Shown here in pieces: positions 11,134 to 22,846 of a stretch of 64,000 nt of DNA; position 1 is the first letter of the stretch, and each line of letters starts with the position of its first letter. The notes beneath the pieces were generated by a model. The model saw nothing but the letters and a program-made list of their open reading frames with translations. It was not told the origin of the DNA and did no database searches. Both the position numbers and the translations under genes were made by a program. The DNA is from Reticulitermes speratus (Eukaryota; Arthropoda; Insecta; Blattodea; Rhinotermitidae), in contig JAJKFL010000005.1 in assembly GCA_021186555.1 (NCBI GenBank), forward strand, positions 5,092,321 to 5,156,320, read 5' to 3'.

Positions 11134-13140
11134 GGATCGGGTCCGTGTGTTGTGTAGTGTCTTGTAGCGGAGTTAGCAGATCGGGTCCCTATGTTGTGTA
11201 GTGTCTTGTAACGGAGTTAGCAGATCGGGTCCCTATGTTGTGTAGTGTCTTGTAGCGGAGTTAGCAGATCGGGTCCCTATGTTGTGTAGTGTCTTGTAAC
11301 GGAGTTAGCAGATCGGGTCCCTATGTTGTGTAGTGTCTTGTAACGGAGTTAGCAGATCGGGTCCCTATGTTGTGTAGTGTCTTGTAACGGAGTTAGCAGA
11401 TCGGGTCCCTATGTTGTGTAGTGTCTTGTAGCGGAGTTAGCAGATCGGGTCCCTATGTTGTGTAGTGTCTTGTAGCGGAGTTAGCAGATCGGGTCCCTAT
11501 GTTGTGTAGTGTCTTGTAGCGGAGTTAGCAGATCGGGTCCCTATGTTGTGTAGTGTCTTGTAGCGGAGTTAGCAGATCGGGTCCCTATGTTGTGTAGTGT
11601 CTTGTAGCGGAGTTAGCAGATCGGGTCCCTATGTTGTGTAGTGTCTTGTAGCGGAGTTAGCAGATCGGGTCCCTATGTTGTGTAGTGTCTTGTAGCGGAG
11701 TTAGCAGATCGGGTCCCTATGTTGTGTAGTGTCTTGTAGCGGAGTTAGCAGATCGGGTCCCTATGTTGTGTAGTGTCTTGTAGCGGAGTTAGCAGATCGG
11801 GTCCCTGTGTTGTGTAGTGTCTTGTAGCGGAGTTAGCAGATCGGGTCCCTATGTTGTGTAGTGTCTTGTAGCGGAGTTAGCAGATCGGGTCCCTATGTTG
11901 TGTAGTGTCTTGTAGCGGAGTTAGCAGATCGGGTCCCTATGTTGTGTAGTGTCTTGTAGCGGAGTCAGCAGATCGGGTCCCTATGTTGTGTAGTGTCTTG
12001 TAGCGGAGTCAGCAGATCGGGTCCCTGTATTGTGTAGTGTCTTGTAGCGGAGTCAGCAGATCGGGTCCCTATGTTGTGTAGTGTCTTGTAACGGAGTTAG
12101 CAGATCGGGTCCCTATGTTGTATAGTGTCTTGTAGCGAAGTCAGCAGATCGGGTCCCTATGTTGTGTAGTGTCTTGTAGCGGAGTCAGCAGATCGGATCC
12201 CTGTATTGTGTAGTGTCTTGTAGCGGAGTCAGCAGATCGGTCCCTATGTTGTGTAGTGTCTTGTAGCGGAGTCAGCACATCTGGTCCCTATGTTGTGTAA
12301 TGTCTTGTAGCGGAGTCAGCGGATCGGGTCCCTATGTTGTGTAGTGTCTTGTAGAGGAGTTAGCACATCGGGTCCCTATGTTGTGTAGTGTCTTGTAGCG
12401 GAGTCAGCGTATCGAGTCCCTATGTTTTATAGTGTCTTGTAGCTGAGTCAGCAGATCGGGTCCCTATGTTGTGTAGTGTCTTGTAGCGAAGTCAGCAGAT
12501 GGGGTCCCTGTGTTGTGTAGTCTTGTAGCGGAGTCAGCATATCGGGTCCCTATGTTGTATAGTGTCTTGTAGCGGAGTCAGCAGATCGGGTCCCTGTGTT
12601 GTGTAGTGTCTTATAGCGGAGTCAGCATATCGGGTCCCTATGTTGTATAGTGTCTTGTAGGGGAGTCAGCACATCGGGTCCCTGTATTGTGTAGTGTCTT
12701 GTAGCGGAGTCAGCAGATCGGGTTCCTGTGTTGTGTAGTGTCTTGTAGTGGAGTCAGCAGATCGGGTCCCTATGTTGTATAGTGTCTTGTAGCAGAGTCA
12801 GCAGATCGGGTCCCTGTGTTGTGTAGTGTCTTGTAGCGGAGTCAGCAGATCGGGTCCCTATGTTGTGTAGTGTCTTGTAGCGGAGTCAGCAGATCGGGTC
12901 CCTATGTTGTATAGTGTCTTGTAGCGGAGTCAGCAGATCGGGTCCCTGTGTTGTGTAATATCTTGTAGCGGAGTCAGCAGATCGGGTCCCTATGTTGTAT
13001 AGTGTCTTGTAGCGAAGTCAGCAGATCGGGTCCCTATGTTGTATAGTGTCTTGTAGCGAAGTCAGCAGATCGGGTCCCTATGTTGTGTAGTGTCTTGTAG
13101 CGGAGTCAGCAGATCGGGTCCCTATGTTGTGTAGTGTCTT
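11134..13140. repeat. tandem array 2, period 44 bp, about 46 units
   Basis: The unit is built from GATCGGGTCCCTATGTTG, TGTAGTGTCTTGTAGCGGAG and TTAGCA. Units from 11.18 to 11.94 kb are nearly identical, differing mainly by TAACGG or TAGCGG. From about 11.95 kb they switch to GTCAGCA and accumulate substitutions and small deletions. 44 is not a multiple of three and no frame is open. No transcript signal seen. Confidence 0.97.
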
Positions 13141-13334
13141 AATGACACATAAGTAAATAAAATATAGGTAGTATTTATAATATGGCCCGCAAATATTTAA
13201 TTGATGTGGCCCTTGAACCCGAAAGGTTGCTCGCCACTAGCCTAGATACTGACAGTGTCGGTGCATAAACACAGGAAAATTGCATTCGGGCTTGTAACAG
13301 AGAAGGCAGTAAGCTTGAAATAACAGGTTGAGAC

Positions 13335-15611
13335 CACCTTAAGCGTGCAATGAAGTGATAATAGAGAACACCTTAAGCGTGCAATGAAGTGATAATAGAG
13401 AACACATTAAGCGTGCAATGAAGTGATAATAGAGAACACGTTAAGCGTGCAATGAAGTGATAATAGAGAACACGTTAAGGTGCAATGAAGTAATAATAGA
13501 GAACACGTTAAGCGTGCAATGAAGTGATAATAGAGAACACGTTAAGCGTGCAATGAAGTGATAATAGAGAACACGTTAAGCGTGCAATGAAGTGATAATA
13601 GAGAACACGTTAAGGGTGCAATGAAGTGATAACTAGAGAACACGTTAAGGCGTGCAATGAAGTGATAATAGAGAACACCTTAAGCGTGCAATGAAGTGAT
13701 AATAGAGAACACGTTAAGCGTGCAATGAAGTGATAATAGAGAACACGTTAAGCGTGCAATGAAGTGATAATAGAGAACACGTTAAGCGTGCAATGAAGTG
13801 ATAATAGAGAACACGTTAAGCGTGCAATGAAGTGATAATAGAGAACACGTTAAGCGTGCAATGAAGTGATAATAGAGAACACGTTAAGCGTGCATGAAGT
13901 GATATAGAACGTTAAGCTTGCAATGAAGTGAATAAGAACAGTTAAGCGTGCACATGAAGTGATAAAAGAGAACACGTTAAGCGTGCAATGAAGTGATAAT
14001 AGAGACACGTTAACGTGCAATGAGTGATAAAGAGAACACGTTAGCGTGCAATGAAGTGATAATAGAGAACACGTTAAGCGTGCAATGAAGTGATAATAGA
14101 GAACACGTTAAGCGTGCAATGAAGTGATAATAGAGAACACGTTAAGCGTGCAATGAAGTGATACTAGAGAACACGTTAAGCGTTGCAATGAAGTGATAAT
14201 AAGAGAACATGTTAAGCGTGCATGAAGTGATAAAGAGAACACGTTAAGCGTGCAATGAAGTGATATACTAGAGAACACGTTAAGCGTTGCAATGAAGTGA
14301 TAAAGAGAACATGTTAAGCGTGCAATGAAGTGATAATAGAGGAACACGTTAAGCGTGCAATGAAGTGATAACAGAGAACACGTTAAGCGTGCAATGAAGT
14401 GATAAAGAGAACACGTTAAGCGGTGCAATGAAGTGATAACTAGAGAACACGTTAAGCGTGCAATGAAGCTGATAAAGAGAACACGTTAAGCGTGCAATGA
14501 AGTGATAATAGAGAACACGTTAAGGGTGCAATGAAGTGATAACAGAGAACACGTTAAGCGTGCAATGAAGTGATAACAGAGAACACGTTAAGCGTGCAAT
14601 GAAGTGATAATAGAGAACACTTAAGCGTGCAATGAAGTGATAATAGAGAACACGTTAAGCGTGCAATGAAGTGATAACTAGAGAACACGTTAAGCGTGCA
14701 ATGAAGTGATAATAGAGAACACCGTTAAGCGTGCAATGAAGTGATAATAGAGAACACGTTAAGCGTGCAATGAAGTGATAAAGAGAACACGTTAAGCGTG
14801 CAATGAAGTGATAATAGAGAACACTTAAGCGTGCAATGAAGTGATAATAGAGAACACGTTAAGGGTGCAATGAAGTGATATGAGACTAAGTGCAATGAAT
14901 GATAATAGACAGTTAAGCGTGCAATGAAGTGATAAAAGAGAACACGTTAAGCGTGCAATGAAGTGATAACAGAGAACACGTTAAGCGTGCAATGAAGTGA
15001 TAACAGAGAACACGTTAAGCGTGCAATGAAGTGATAATAGAGAACACGTTAAGCGTGCAATGAAGTTATAATAGAGAACTCGTTAAGCGTGCAATGAAGT
15101 GATAATAGAGAACACGTTAAGCGTGCAATGAAGTGATACTAGAGAACACGTTAAGCTTGCAATGAAGTGATAATAGAGAACATGTTAAGCGTGCACTGAA
15201 GTGATAAAAGAGAACACGTTAAGCGTGCAATGAAGTGATAACAGAGAACACGTTAAGCGTGCAATGAAGTGATAACAGAGAACACGTTAAGCGTGCAATG
15301 AAGTGATACTAGAGAACACGTTAAGCTTGCAATGAAGTGATAATAGAGAACATGTTAAGCGTGCACTGAAGTGATAAAAGAGAACACGTTAAGCGTGCAA
15401 TGAAGTGATAACAGAGAACACGTTAAGCGTGCAATGAAGTGATACTAGAGAACACGTTAAGGGTGCAATGAAGTGATAACAGAGAACACGTTAAGCGTGC
15501 AAAGAAGTGATAACAGAGTACACGTTAAGCGTGCAATGAAGTGATAATAGAGAACACGTTAAGCGTGCAATGAAGTGATAACAGAGAACAAGTTAAGCGT
15601 GCAATGAAGTG
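13335..15611. repeat. tandem array 3, period 34 bp, about 67 units
   Basis: The unit is GTTAAGCGTGCAATGAAGTG plus ATAATAGAGAACAC. Substitution variants recur in blocks (AAGCTTGCAATG, TAACAGAG, TACTAGAG). Single-base insertions and deletions are strongly concentrated between about 13.88 and 14.93 kb. The 106-codon minus-strand frame is spurious. Confidence 0.97.
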
Positions 15612-16131
15612 ACAAGACAGGCAATGTACACATAAACGTGGCATTGAGGTGCATTCGCGTAACCATTTTTGCCGTGGAAAAGCAGTAGGTGTTAAATATT
15701 AAGTGTGTGTGGCTGTTGCCTTAGTTATCCAGCATGCAAAGCGCATGCGCCGTATTATATTGTCATCTGTGGCCTGTCTGGCTGTACCATATTTATCCAC
15801 ATTATCTCATAAACTGAACGATTTTCGGAAAAAAGCTATTGAATATAAAATGTGTCTTTTGATTTTCTGTACAACTTTTGTCCGTAACATTTCTCATTCT
15901 AAGCAGGATTCAGCGAGATATTATCATAAATGTACATATGTCTTCACGTGACGTACCCGTTATTCTTGTCAGATTTCAACCGAACTCGAACTTTCTCAAC
16001 AGATTTTCGAAAAATAATCAAATTTCATTAAAATCCGTCCATTGGGAGCCGAGTTGTTCTTTGCGGACGGACAGACAGACATGACGAAGCTAATAGTCGG
16101 TTTTCGCAAATTTGCGAACGCGCCTAAAGAT
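15612..16131 (+). repeat. dispersed repeat G, copy 2, near full length
   Basis: This is the most complete plus-strand copy. The left part carries GCATTGAGGTGCATTCGCG; the middle has GCATGCGCCGTATTATATTG; the right part has GGACGGACAGACAGACATGA and ends TTTGCGAACGCGCCTAAA. The GGCGCGTTCGC-type sequence is inverted between the two ends. It abuts array 3 directly. There is no coding potential. Confidence 0.8.
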
Positions 16132-16612
16132 GAGCAAATAATTGCACGTTGTAGCAGGAGCCAAGTAAATAATTAGCGCATTTTTCCCACGACGGGTTCA
16201 TTCAGCAACTATTCATATTCGAGTACACTTACAAAATGTTCCGTCTGGTCATTGTGATAGCGTTCCCACGCCTCGTGCTTTTTGCCAGGGTATGTAAGGC
16301 TAACCCACTTGACGTACTGAATGACAATGCTTGTCCTCACACAAGTCACTTGTCTCCGTGTTAAGTAAAACGAGTCGTTGGAACACAACAGTAATTGCCG
16401 ACTTGCTAATTAAACTAACATTGACGATTTGTTTGACGTGTGTCACATTCACCGACAGTGGGCATTGAAAGACAAGTGGCCAATACGAGTATTTGTACAA
16501 GTGCATCGTTCCTACGATGTGGTAAGTACCCACAAGTGACAGATGGTTTGTCAAATATACCAGTCCTGGGACACGGCTCAAAGTCCCTTGTTGTTGTTGT
16601 GGAAGGCAATGT
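16132..16612. other. no recognisable feature
   Basis: No repeat partner and no convincing frame. Confidence 0.3.
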
Positions 16613-16613
16613 A

Positions 16614-16643
16614 ATGATATTACCCTCTGCAGGGTAATATCAT
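16614..16643. repeat. 13-bp perfect hairpin
   Basis: ATGATATTACCCT (16614-16626) and its exact complement (16631-16643) flank a 4-base loop, at the left edge of the LINE derivative that follows. Confidence 0.8.
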
Positions 16644-17182
16644 GATTAGTGGGTTCCTGTCACAACAGCATGGCGCGTCCTCGGGTTGCGGATGGAGGAA
16701 CGGCCTCCGAATATGGAGTTTAGCTGCGAATATGCAGTCGCGGACAGCCGATAAGGGGTGGTCCTCCAGCTTAGTGGTTGGGCGAGGTGTTAACACCTCC
16801 TCACCGTAAAAAAATACCATGTTACGAAACACTATACAGAGCCTCGGACCTGGACTGATTCTTTGATAGTGGGCGGGGCATGTAGCACGTATGGGTGAGG
16901 GGAGAGGTGGATACAGGGTTTTGGTGGGGAGACCTGAGGGAAGGAGACCACTTGGAAGACCCAGGCGTAGATGGGAGGATAATATTAAAATGGATCTTCA
17001 AGAAGTGGGATGGGGGGGGCATGGACTGGATTGATATGGCTCAGGATAGGGACAGGTGGCGGGCTCTTGTGAGTGCGGTAATGAACCTTCGGGTTCCATA
17101 AAACGCAGGGAATTTCTTGACTAGCTGACGACGTGCTAGCTTCTCAAGAAGGACTCTGCTCCATGGAGTTAGTTAGTTAGGG
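16644..17182 (+). mobile_element. LINE family 1, internally deleted (5' region fused to 3' end)
   Basis: The left part (to about 16860), with CGTCCTCGGGTTGCGGATGG and AGCAGTCGCGGACAGCC-like motifs, matches from memory the 5' region of common insect LINEs upstream of the endonuclease. It is followed directly by the C-terminal coding tail ([15 protein letters not shown]-like, then [16 protein letters not shown] and AVMNLRVP), a stop, the 3' untranslated part, CCATGGAGTTAGTTAGTTAG and the (GTTA)n tail. The endonuclease and reverse transcriptase are absent. The 5' assignment is inference; the 3' part is secure. Confidence 0.7.
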
Positions 17183-18015
17183 TCGTGTTTGACACAAGTT
17201 TTGATAATTCAACATTGTTACGCTGAGTGGCACAAAAGTTATTTGAATATCCATGTTTAAAAGCAGAAAAGGCCGTACATACGGTAATTTCGTCGTCTTT
17301 GTGAGACAGCATATGCAGGCTTTCAGGAAAGACTTCGACAATGTGTCAATGTAGAAGGAAGACACTTTGAACATCTCCAGCAGTCGATAAACGAAGTGTT
17401 GTATTACACCACGGGTTGGAGACCCACGCTTTAAAGGAGCGAGCTTCGCATTCCAAACGTTGGTACGCGTGCAGTTCTTCTATCGCGGATCGTGACGGTA
17501 CAGTTCCACGTAATCTAAGCGGGAGGTCAGTGGCCATCTTCACTCTCCGATCGACTTTTCTCCAGGGGCCGGTACTCACCTTACCCATTAAGAGAATGGG
17601 TTGGCCATAGAACTGTGGTATTCCTGTCAGGATTTGAAACCGACAGTCCATTCTGCACCACATCAATGTACTGAGTATGCCCTCTAGTGGGAATTTAATT
17701 TAAGAGTTGCTATCATACATGCGAGAATCAAAACCTGACAAGCACATACTGACATCGATTTGGTATCATGTATCCCTACAAACTACGCATGCGTAATCCT
17801 TTCCATATGCCTAAAATTAAACAGGAAATAATAGTAGAAAATTTTCAGGGGTATATAGTTTTCTTGGTCCATGTTCTGTAGCAGTTAATTTCACATCCCT
17901 GATCTGTTCAACTGGATCTGGGTCTGCAAACAGGGCTGTACAAACCTCCGGAATTGAAATTGTATGCCGAACAATTTCTAAGACAAGAAATACCTCGTCT
18001 TCCACAGAACCTGAA
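17183..18015. other. no recognisable feature
   Basis: Short overlapping frames on both strands, none recognised. No tandem structure. Confidence 0.3.
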
Positions 18016-18192
18016 GCACACGAATCCAGTTTGAGGTTTATATCCGATTTGTTATTATCTGCTTGGATGTTACCCTCCCATTTACACCCAGGTCTTGCAA
18101 GTGATCTTTTCTTTTCAGGATTATCTACTAAAGTTTTTCTTACAATTTTCATATCTCCCATTCTTCCTGATTTTTCCACTCTTACTTTGTGC
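18016..18192 (-). mobile_element. LINE family 1-like C-terminal tail fragment
   Basis: Minus-strand translation reads GRMGDMKIVRKTLVDNPEKK followed by RSLARPGCKWEGNIQAD. This matches the HVARMG...[18 protein letters not shown] pattern of LINE tails. It abuts a SINE A copy and is not followed by the usual 3' end. Confidence 0.6.
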
Positions 18193-18448
18193 GACAATCG
18201 TAAGGTGTGCGGCCTTTCGGTTGCTGGGATCGCGGGTTCGAATCCGCTGAGGGCATGGATGTTCGTCTCTTGTGTTTGTTGTGTGTTGTGTAGGTAGCGG
18301 CCTCTGCGACGAGCTGATCACAAGTTCAGAGGAGTCCTACCGGCTGTGTGTGTGTATCTAATTGTGTGTGTCTAAATGTGTGTGATCTAGAAACCTCAAC
18401 AATGAGGCGACCTAGGGCCTAGTTGGGCTGCTGCACCACAAAAAAGAA
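18193..18448 (+). mobile_element. SINE family A, second subfamily
   Basis: The B-box-like GGGTTCGAATCCGCTG is followed by a body shared with 23991-24253: TGTGTTGTGTAGGTAGCGGC, GAAACCTCAACAATGAGGCG and a GTTGGGCTGCTGCACCACA end with an A-rich tail. The A-box region is decayed. This tail differs from the CGAAAAATGAGGCGG type found in the other copies, defining a second subfamily. Confidence 0.8.
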
Positions 18449-18689
18449 AACTTTGAGTCCACAAATTTACTAACAAGCTAGCAGAGTGACTGCTTCAGGA
18501 GCAAAGGCACTAAATTACCTGACCATTCAATTAGCTTATTTACTAATTAGCTGTATCTCAATCTACAGATAATTATTACAGGCTAGATCAGCGGGAAGTC
18601 GTTATTACATTTCCGGCAGAAACAAGACATTTTTTGAGCGTTCATACTGGCTACTATGCATTGCGTAATGGAGTCTCTTTCTTCAGGGA

Positions 18690-18805
18690 AAAACGGCCGG
18701 GGCATGAGGGTAACCATTCCATCTAGTGCCAAGGTTATGAATGAGTGGAACTATACTTCCACTCCCCCGTATGTCTTAATGGCCTTCATAGTGACAAATC
18801 TACTA
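18690..18805 (+). mobile_element. SINE family E, 3' part
   Basis: Shares CATCTAGTGCCAAGGTTATG, GAGTGGAACTATACTTC and CCCCGTATGTCTTAATG with copies at 20766, 39670, 35940 and 63110. No head is present. Confidence 0.6.
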
Positions 18806-18882
18806 CCAACCTAGCTAACCAGCTCAAGAACGACTAACTCTGAAGTACAGGAGCATTTGACAATTGTTCATGTACCTCAGGA

Positions 18883-19894
18883 ATTCACTGTTATGGAGTC
18901 CCACGACACGTCGCCATCATCACGTAATTCACTGTTATGGAGTCCCACGACACGTCGCCATCATCACGTAATTCACTGTTATGGAGTCCCACGACACGTC
19001 GCCATCATCACATAATTCACTGTTATGGAGTCCCACGACACGTCGCCATCATAACGTAATTCACTGTTATGGAGTCCCACGACACGTCGCCATCATCACG
19101 TAATTCACTGTTATGGAGTCCCACGACACGTCGCCATCATCACGTAATTCACTGTTATGGAGTCCCACGACACGTCGCCATCATAACGTAATTCACTGTT
19201 ATGGAGTCCCACAACACGTCGCCATCATCACGTAATTCACTGTTATGGAGTCCCACGACACGTCGCCATCATCACGTAATTCACTGTTATGGAGTCCCAC
19301 GACACGTCGCCATCATCACGTAATTCACTGTTATGGAGTCCCACGACACGTCGCCATCATCACGTAATTCACTGTTATGGAGTCCCACGACACGTCGCCA
19401 TCATCACGTAATTCACTGTTATGGAGTCCCACGACACGTCGCCATCATCACGTAATTCACTGTTATGGAGTCCCACGACACGTCGCCATCATCACATAAT
19501 TCACTGTTATGGAGTCCCACGACACGTCGCCATCATCACGTAATTCACTGTTATGGAGTCCCACGACACGTCGCCATCATCACATAATTCACTGTTATGG
19601 AGTCCCACGACACGTCGCCATCATCACGTAATTCACTGTTATGGAGTCCCACGACACGTCGCCATCATCACGTAATTCACTGTTATGGAGTCCCACGACA
19701 CGTCGCCATCATCACGTAATTCACTGTTATGGAGTCCCACGACACGTCGCCATCATCACATAATTCACTGTTATGGAGTCCCACGACACGTCGCCATCAT
19801 CACGTAATTCACTGTTATGGAGTCCCACGACACGTCGCCATCATCACGTAATTCACTGTTATGGAGTCCCACGACACGTCGCCATCATCACATA
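18883..19894. repeat. tandem array 4, period 44 bp, 23 units
   Basis: The unit is ATTCACTGTTATGGAGTCCC plus ACGACACGTCGCCATCATCA plus CGTA. It is extremely homogeneous: the variation I see is CGTA or CATA at the junction, two ATAACG variants and one ACAACACG. The period equals that of array 2 but the sequence is unrelated. Confidence 0.97.
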
Positions 19895-20660
19895 ATTCCC
19901 TTTGCTAGACCTTAATCCTGAATTAGAACAATTTACTTCACACTTCATATATTTAAAACTTAACTGTGTAAGGTTCATTTGAATATTCGGTTACCACGTA
20001 GGCCTAAAATGTATGTCCAAGGGTGTGCACTTCCATAAGAATTTTAATAAGGAACATATTTCATATCCTACTTTCTCTCCGTATAATTCGTCTCCATTTC
20101 ATTCAAATATGAAAATGGTAATAAAGACTATAAAGTCCTGATTATGTAACTTTTTTCCATTCTACTGTTATTTCACCTCTGTAACCATAAAATAGGAACA
20201 GAAATTGTTAGACTTATCAGAATAATACATGCTGACGTCACCTTCAGCTGTTAATAGTGTGGCTAGGATGCTTGCCCTGTGGTTGCGGTTAGCGGTTCGA
20301 ATTTTCTTCAAGGTTGTACGTTCTTTATCTTCTATTTTGATCAGCGTATAAAAAGATAGCGAATAACAAATCACGTTCAAGGGAAGGATTTTATAAGAGG
20401 ATCACAACTTGTTTCATGTACGAACATTACGAGAGAAAAAGCACGGAGTGCAAATGCAGGTGTATTCATCTGCAGGTGAAAAGGTTTTGTGCTTAAAAGA
20501 GTCAGTAATGCGACTGCAAAGTACAAAGTTTGTTGTGGCTACTAAATATAAACTTGTGTAACGTGTTGAATAGACAGGTTTTTAGGGAATTACATGAAAA
20601 TTTCTGTTTGGTCTTTATTGCTCAATTAAAGGGTATTATATTTAGGTAATATTTACAGGA
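19895..20660. other. no recognisable feature
   Basis: AT-rich. A GCGGTTAGCGGTTCGAAT motif near 20283 resembles a tRNA B box but has no SINE context. Confidence 0.3.
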
Positions 20661-20661
20661 C

Positions 20662-20763
20662 TGAAACTGAAAGAGGAAGCACTAGATCACACCCTGTGGA
20701 GAACTCGCTTTGGAACAGGCTACGGACCTGTCGTAAGACAGACTACAGAATGGATGAATGAAA
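20662..20763 (+). mobile_element. LINE family 2, extreme 3' end, ATGA tail
   Basis: The segment encodes KEEALDHTLWRTRFGTGYGP then VVRQTTEW, the end of the family-2 ORF, and runs into GGATGAATGAA. Fuller copies lie at 35340-35575, 31395-31680 and 51541-51745. Confidence 0.75.
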
Positions 20764-20765
20764 AG

Positions 20766-21012
20766 TCTGGGATTCGAATCTCGGTAGGGACAAGAGATTT
20801 TCTGTACTCCAAAACGTCTAGACCCGCTCTGAGGTACACTTAGTCTCCTATTCAAAGGGTACCGGTGTTCGTTCCCAGGTGTAAAGCAGCAGGAGCACGA
20901 AGCTGACCACTCACCTCCATCTAGTACTGAAGGTAATAATGAGTGGAGCTATACTTCTACGACCCCCTATATGCGTTCATTCTGTGCACAGGAACAGCTT
21001 TACTTTACTTTT
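20766..21012 (+). mobile_element. SINE family E, near full length
   Basis: Begins with a B-box-like GGGATTCGAATCTCG and continues with CCAAAACGTCTAGACC, CGAAGCTGACCACTCACC, CATCTAGTACTGAAGG and GAGTGGAGCTATACTTC, ending in a TTTACTTTACTTTT tail. It directly follows a LINE family 2 end. Confidence 0.65.
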
Positions 21013-21291
21013 GGTGATATTTTCAAGCTTTATTTTACGACTTTGTCAGTATTTCAGACTATATGCGTCGATGGTAGGATAAATGGTAAATTACGAAGTG
21101 GGAAAGATTAGGAAAAAGCAACTATACTTGAATAATATTAATAATAGTAATGATTTTCAATTAAATTAAATTTTTGTTTAATAACTTGTTGAGTTAACAA
21201 ACAGCACAGTGGCCAATAACAGAAACAGCATGACGCAAAAACACAAATAAGGAAAATAAACACGACGTGAAAATAAAACAAAATAACACTT

Positions 21292-22061
21292 AAATAGCTC
21301 ATTACAACACATTAGGGTACAGAACTAAATAGCTCATTACAACACCTTAGGGTACAGAACTAAATAGCTCATTACAACACCTTAGGGTACAGAACTAAAT
21401 AGCTCATTACAACACCTTAGGGTACAGAACTAAATAGCTCATTACAACATCTTAGGGTACAGAACTAAATAGCTCATTACAACATCTTAGGGTACAGAAC
21501 TAAATAGCTCATTACAACACCTTAGGGTACAGAACTAAATAGCTCATTACAACACCTTAGGGTACAGAACTAAATAGCTCATTACAACACCTTAGGGTAC
21601 AGAACTAAATAGCTCATTACAACACCTTAGGGTACAGAACTAAATAGCTCATTACAACACCTTAGGGTACAGAACTAAATAGCTCATTACAACACCTTAG
21701 GGTACAGAACTAAATAGTTCATTACAACACCTTAGGGTACAGAACTAAATAGTTCATTACAACACCTTAGGGTACAGAACTAAATAGCTCATTACAACAC
21801 CTTAGGGTACAGAACTAAATAGCTCATTACAACACCTTAGGGTACAGAACTAAATAGTTCATTACAACACCTTAGGGTACAGAACTAAATAGTTCATTAC
21901 AACACCTTAGGGTACAGAACTAAATACTTCATTACAACACCTTAGGGTACAGAACTAAATAGCTCATTACAACACCTTAGGGTACAGAACTAAATAGTTC
22001 ATTACAACACCTTAGGGTACAGAACTAAATAGCTCATTACAACACCTTAGGGTACAGAACT
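21292..22061. repeat. tandem array 5, period 35 bp, exactly 22 units
   Basis: The unit is AAATAGCTCATTACAACACC plus TTAGGGTACAGAACT. Variants are few: ACATTAGG in the first unit, ACATCTTAG in two adjacent units, and AGTTC or ACTTC in place of AGCTC in the right half. 770 bp is exactly 22 periods, so there is no net indel. Confidence 0.97.
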
Positions 22062-22457
22062 AAAAATAATATCAATTGTGATAGTGTGTCACAAATTGCC
22101 CTCTGTAGATATCGCAATCACTATAAGGCGAGGATTGAAATAATAACAACAATAATAATCGTATTTAATATTGATTTCAGTTCTGAATACACACTTCGTG
22201 ATAATGCTCATCTTTTAACATCCGGTTGTCACGTGTGCACAGTCCACTCCGTATTATATACATTTATTTTTCGTTTTGTGTTACATATTTTTGCTATTCA
22301 CACCTTACTGCGTTCAAACACCTTCCTAAACTTCTTACCTGCATGTCATGTTTATATGCTAATTTCTCAATCGCTTTCTTTACACGAGAATTGCATTCAA
22401 CACTCTCATCTTTCGAGCCAAGACAACGACATACATTCAGCACATTCATTACTCAAT
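22062..22457. other. no recognisable feature
   Basis: A 152-codon plus-strand frame crosses this stretch and runs on into the hAT-like element. It has no recognisable domain and an unbalanced composition; I do not call it a gene. Confidence 0.3.
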
Positions 22458-22702
22458 CAGTGGCGTAGCTTTGCTTTGTGGCGCCCGGTGCGAGTAATCA
22501 CAATGATCGCCCCCCCCAAAAAAATAATGCACTTAGAAAAATAATTTATTGCGTTTACCTTTATTTGGCTCAATAATTTAAAACGTGTTAAGTAAAATAA
22601 ATAATATTTTTATTTAAAATATTCATTTTGCCGCCCCTTGGACTCTGCCGCCTGGGGTGACGGTGCCGCTCGTCCCCCCCCCCCCCCCCAGCAAAGCTCC
22701 TG
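22458..22702. mobile_element. hAT-like nonautonomous element, 245 bp
   Basis: The left end CAGTGGCGTAGCTTTGCT and the right end (reverse complement CAGGAGCTTTGCTGG) are imperfect inverted repeats. The interior has GGCGCCCGGTGCGA on the left and GCACCGTCACCCCAGGCGGC inverted on the right. Flanks TACTCAAT (22450-22457) and TACCCAAA (22703-22710) agree at 6 of 8 positions, the size expected for an hAT duplication. A poly(C) run near the right end probably arose by slippage. No transposase. Confidence 0.65.
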
Positions 22703-22846
22703 TACCCAAACAAAAAGGAGAGCTTCCTTTATCCATTCCTATTGTAAAGTATTTTAATTTCTACACACGTGCTTACAACAAAGTTATCCCATTTCTTTCT
22801 TTCTGATACAGTCCTTTACGTCACCATCCCTGTCCCATCTATGTTT

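Noticed and set aside
18883-19894. CRISPR-like array
   Set aside because: Units are contiguous tandem copies without unique spacers, and the context is a eukaryotic genome.
21292-22061. Telomere-like repeat because of TTAGGG in each unit
   Set aside because: TTAGGG is only part of a 35-bp unit; no consecutive TTAGG units occur.
22086-22544. 152-codon plus-strand frame
   Set aside because: It ends inside the hAT-like element and has no domain; composition is that of AT-rich noncoding DNA.
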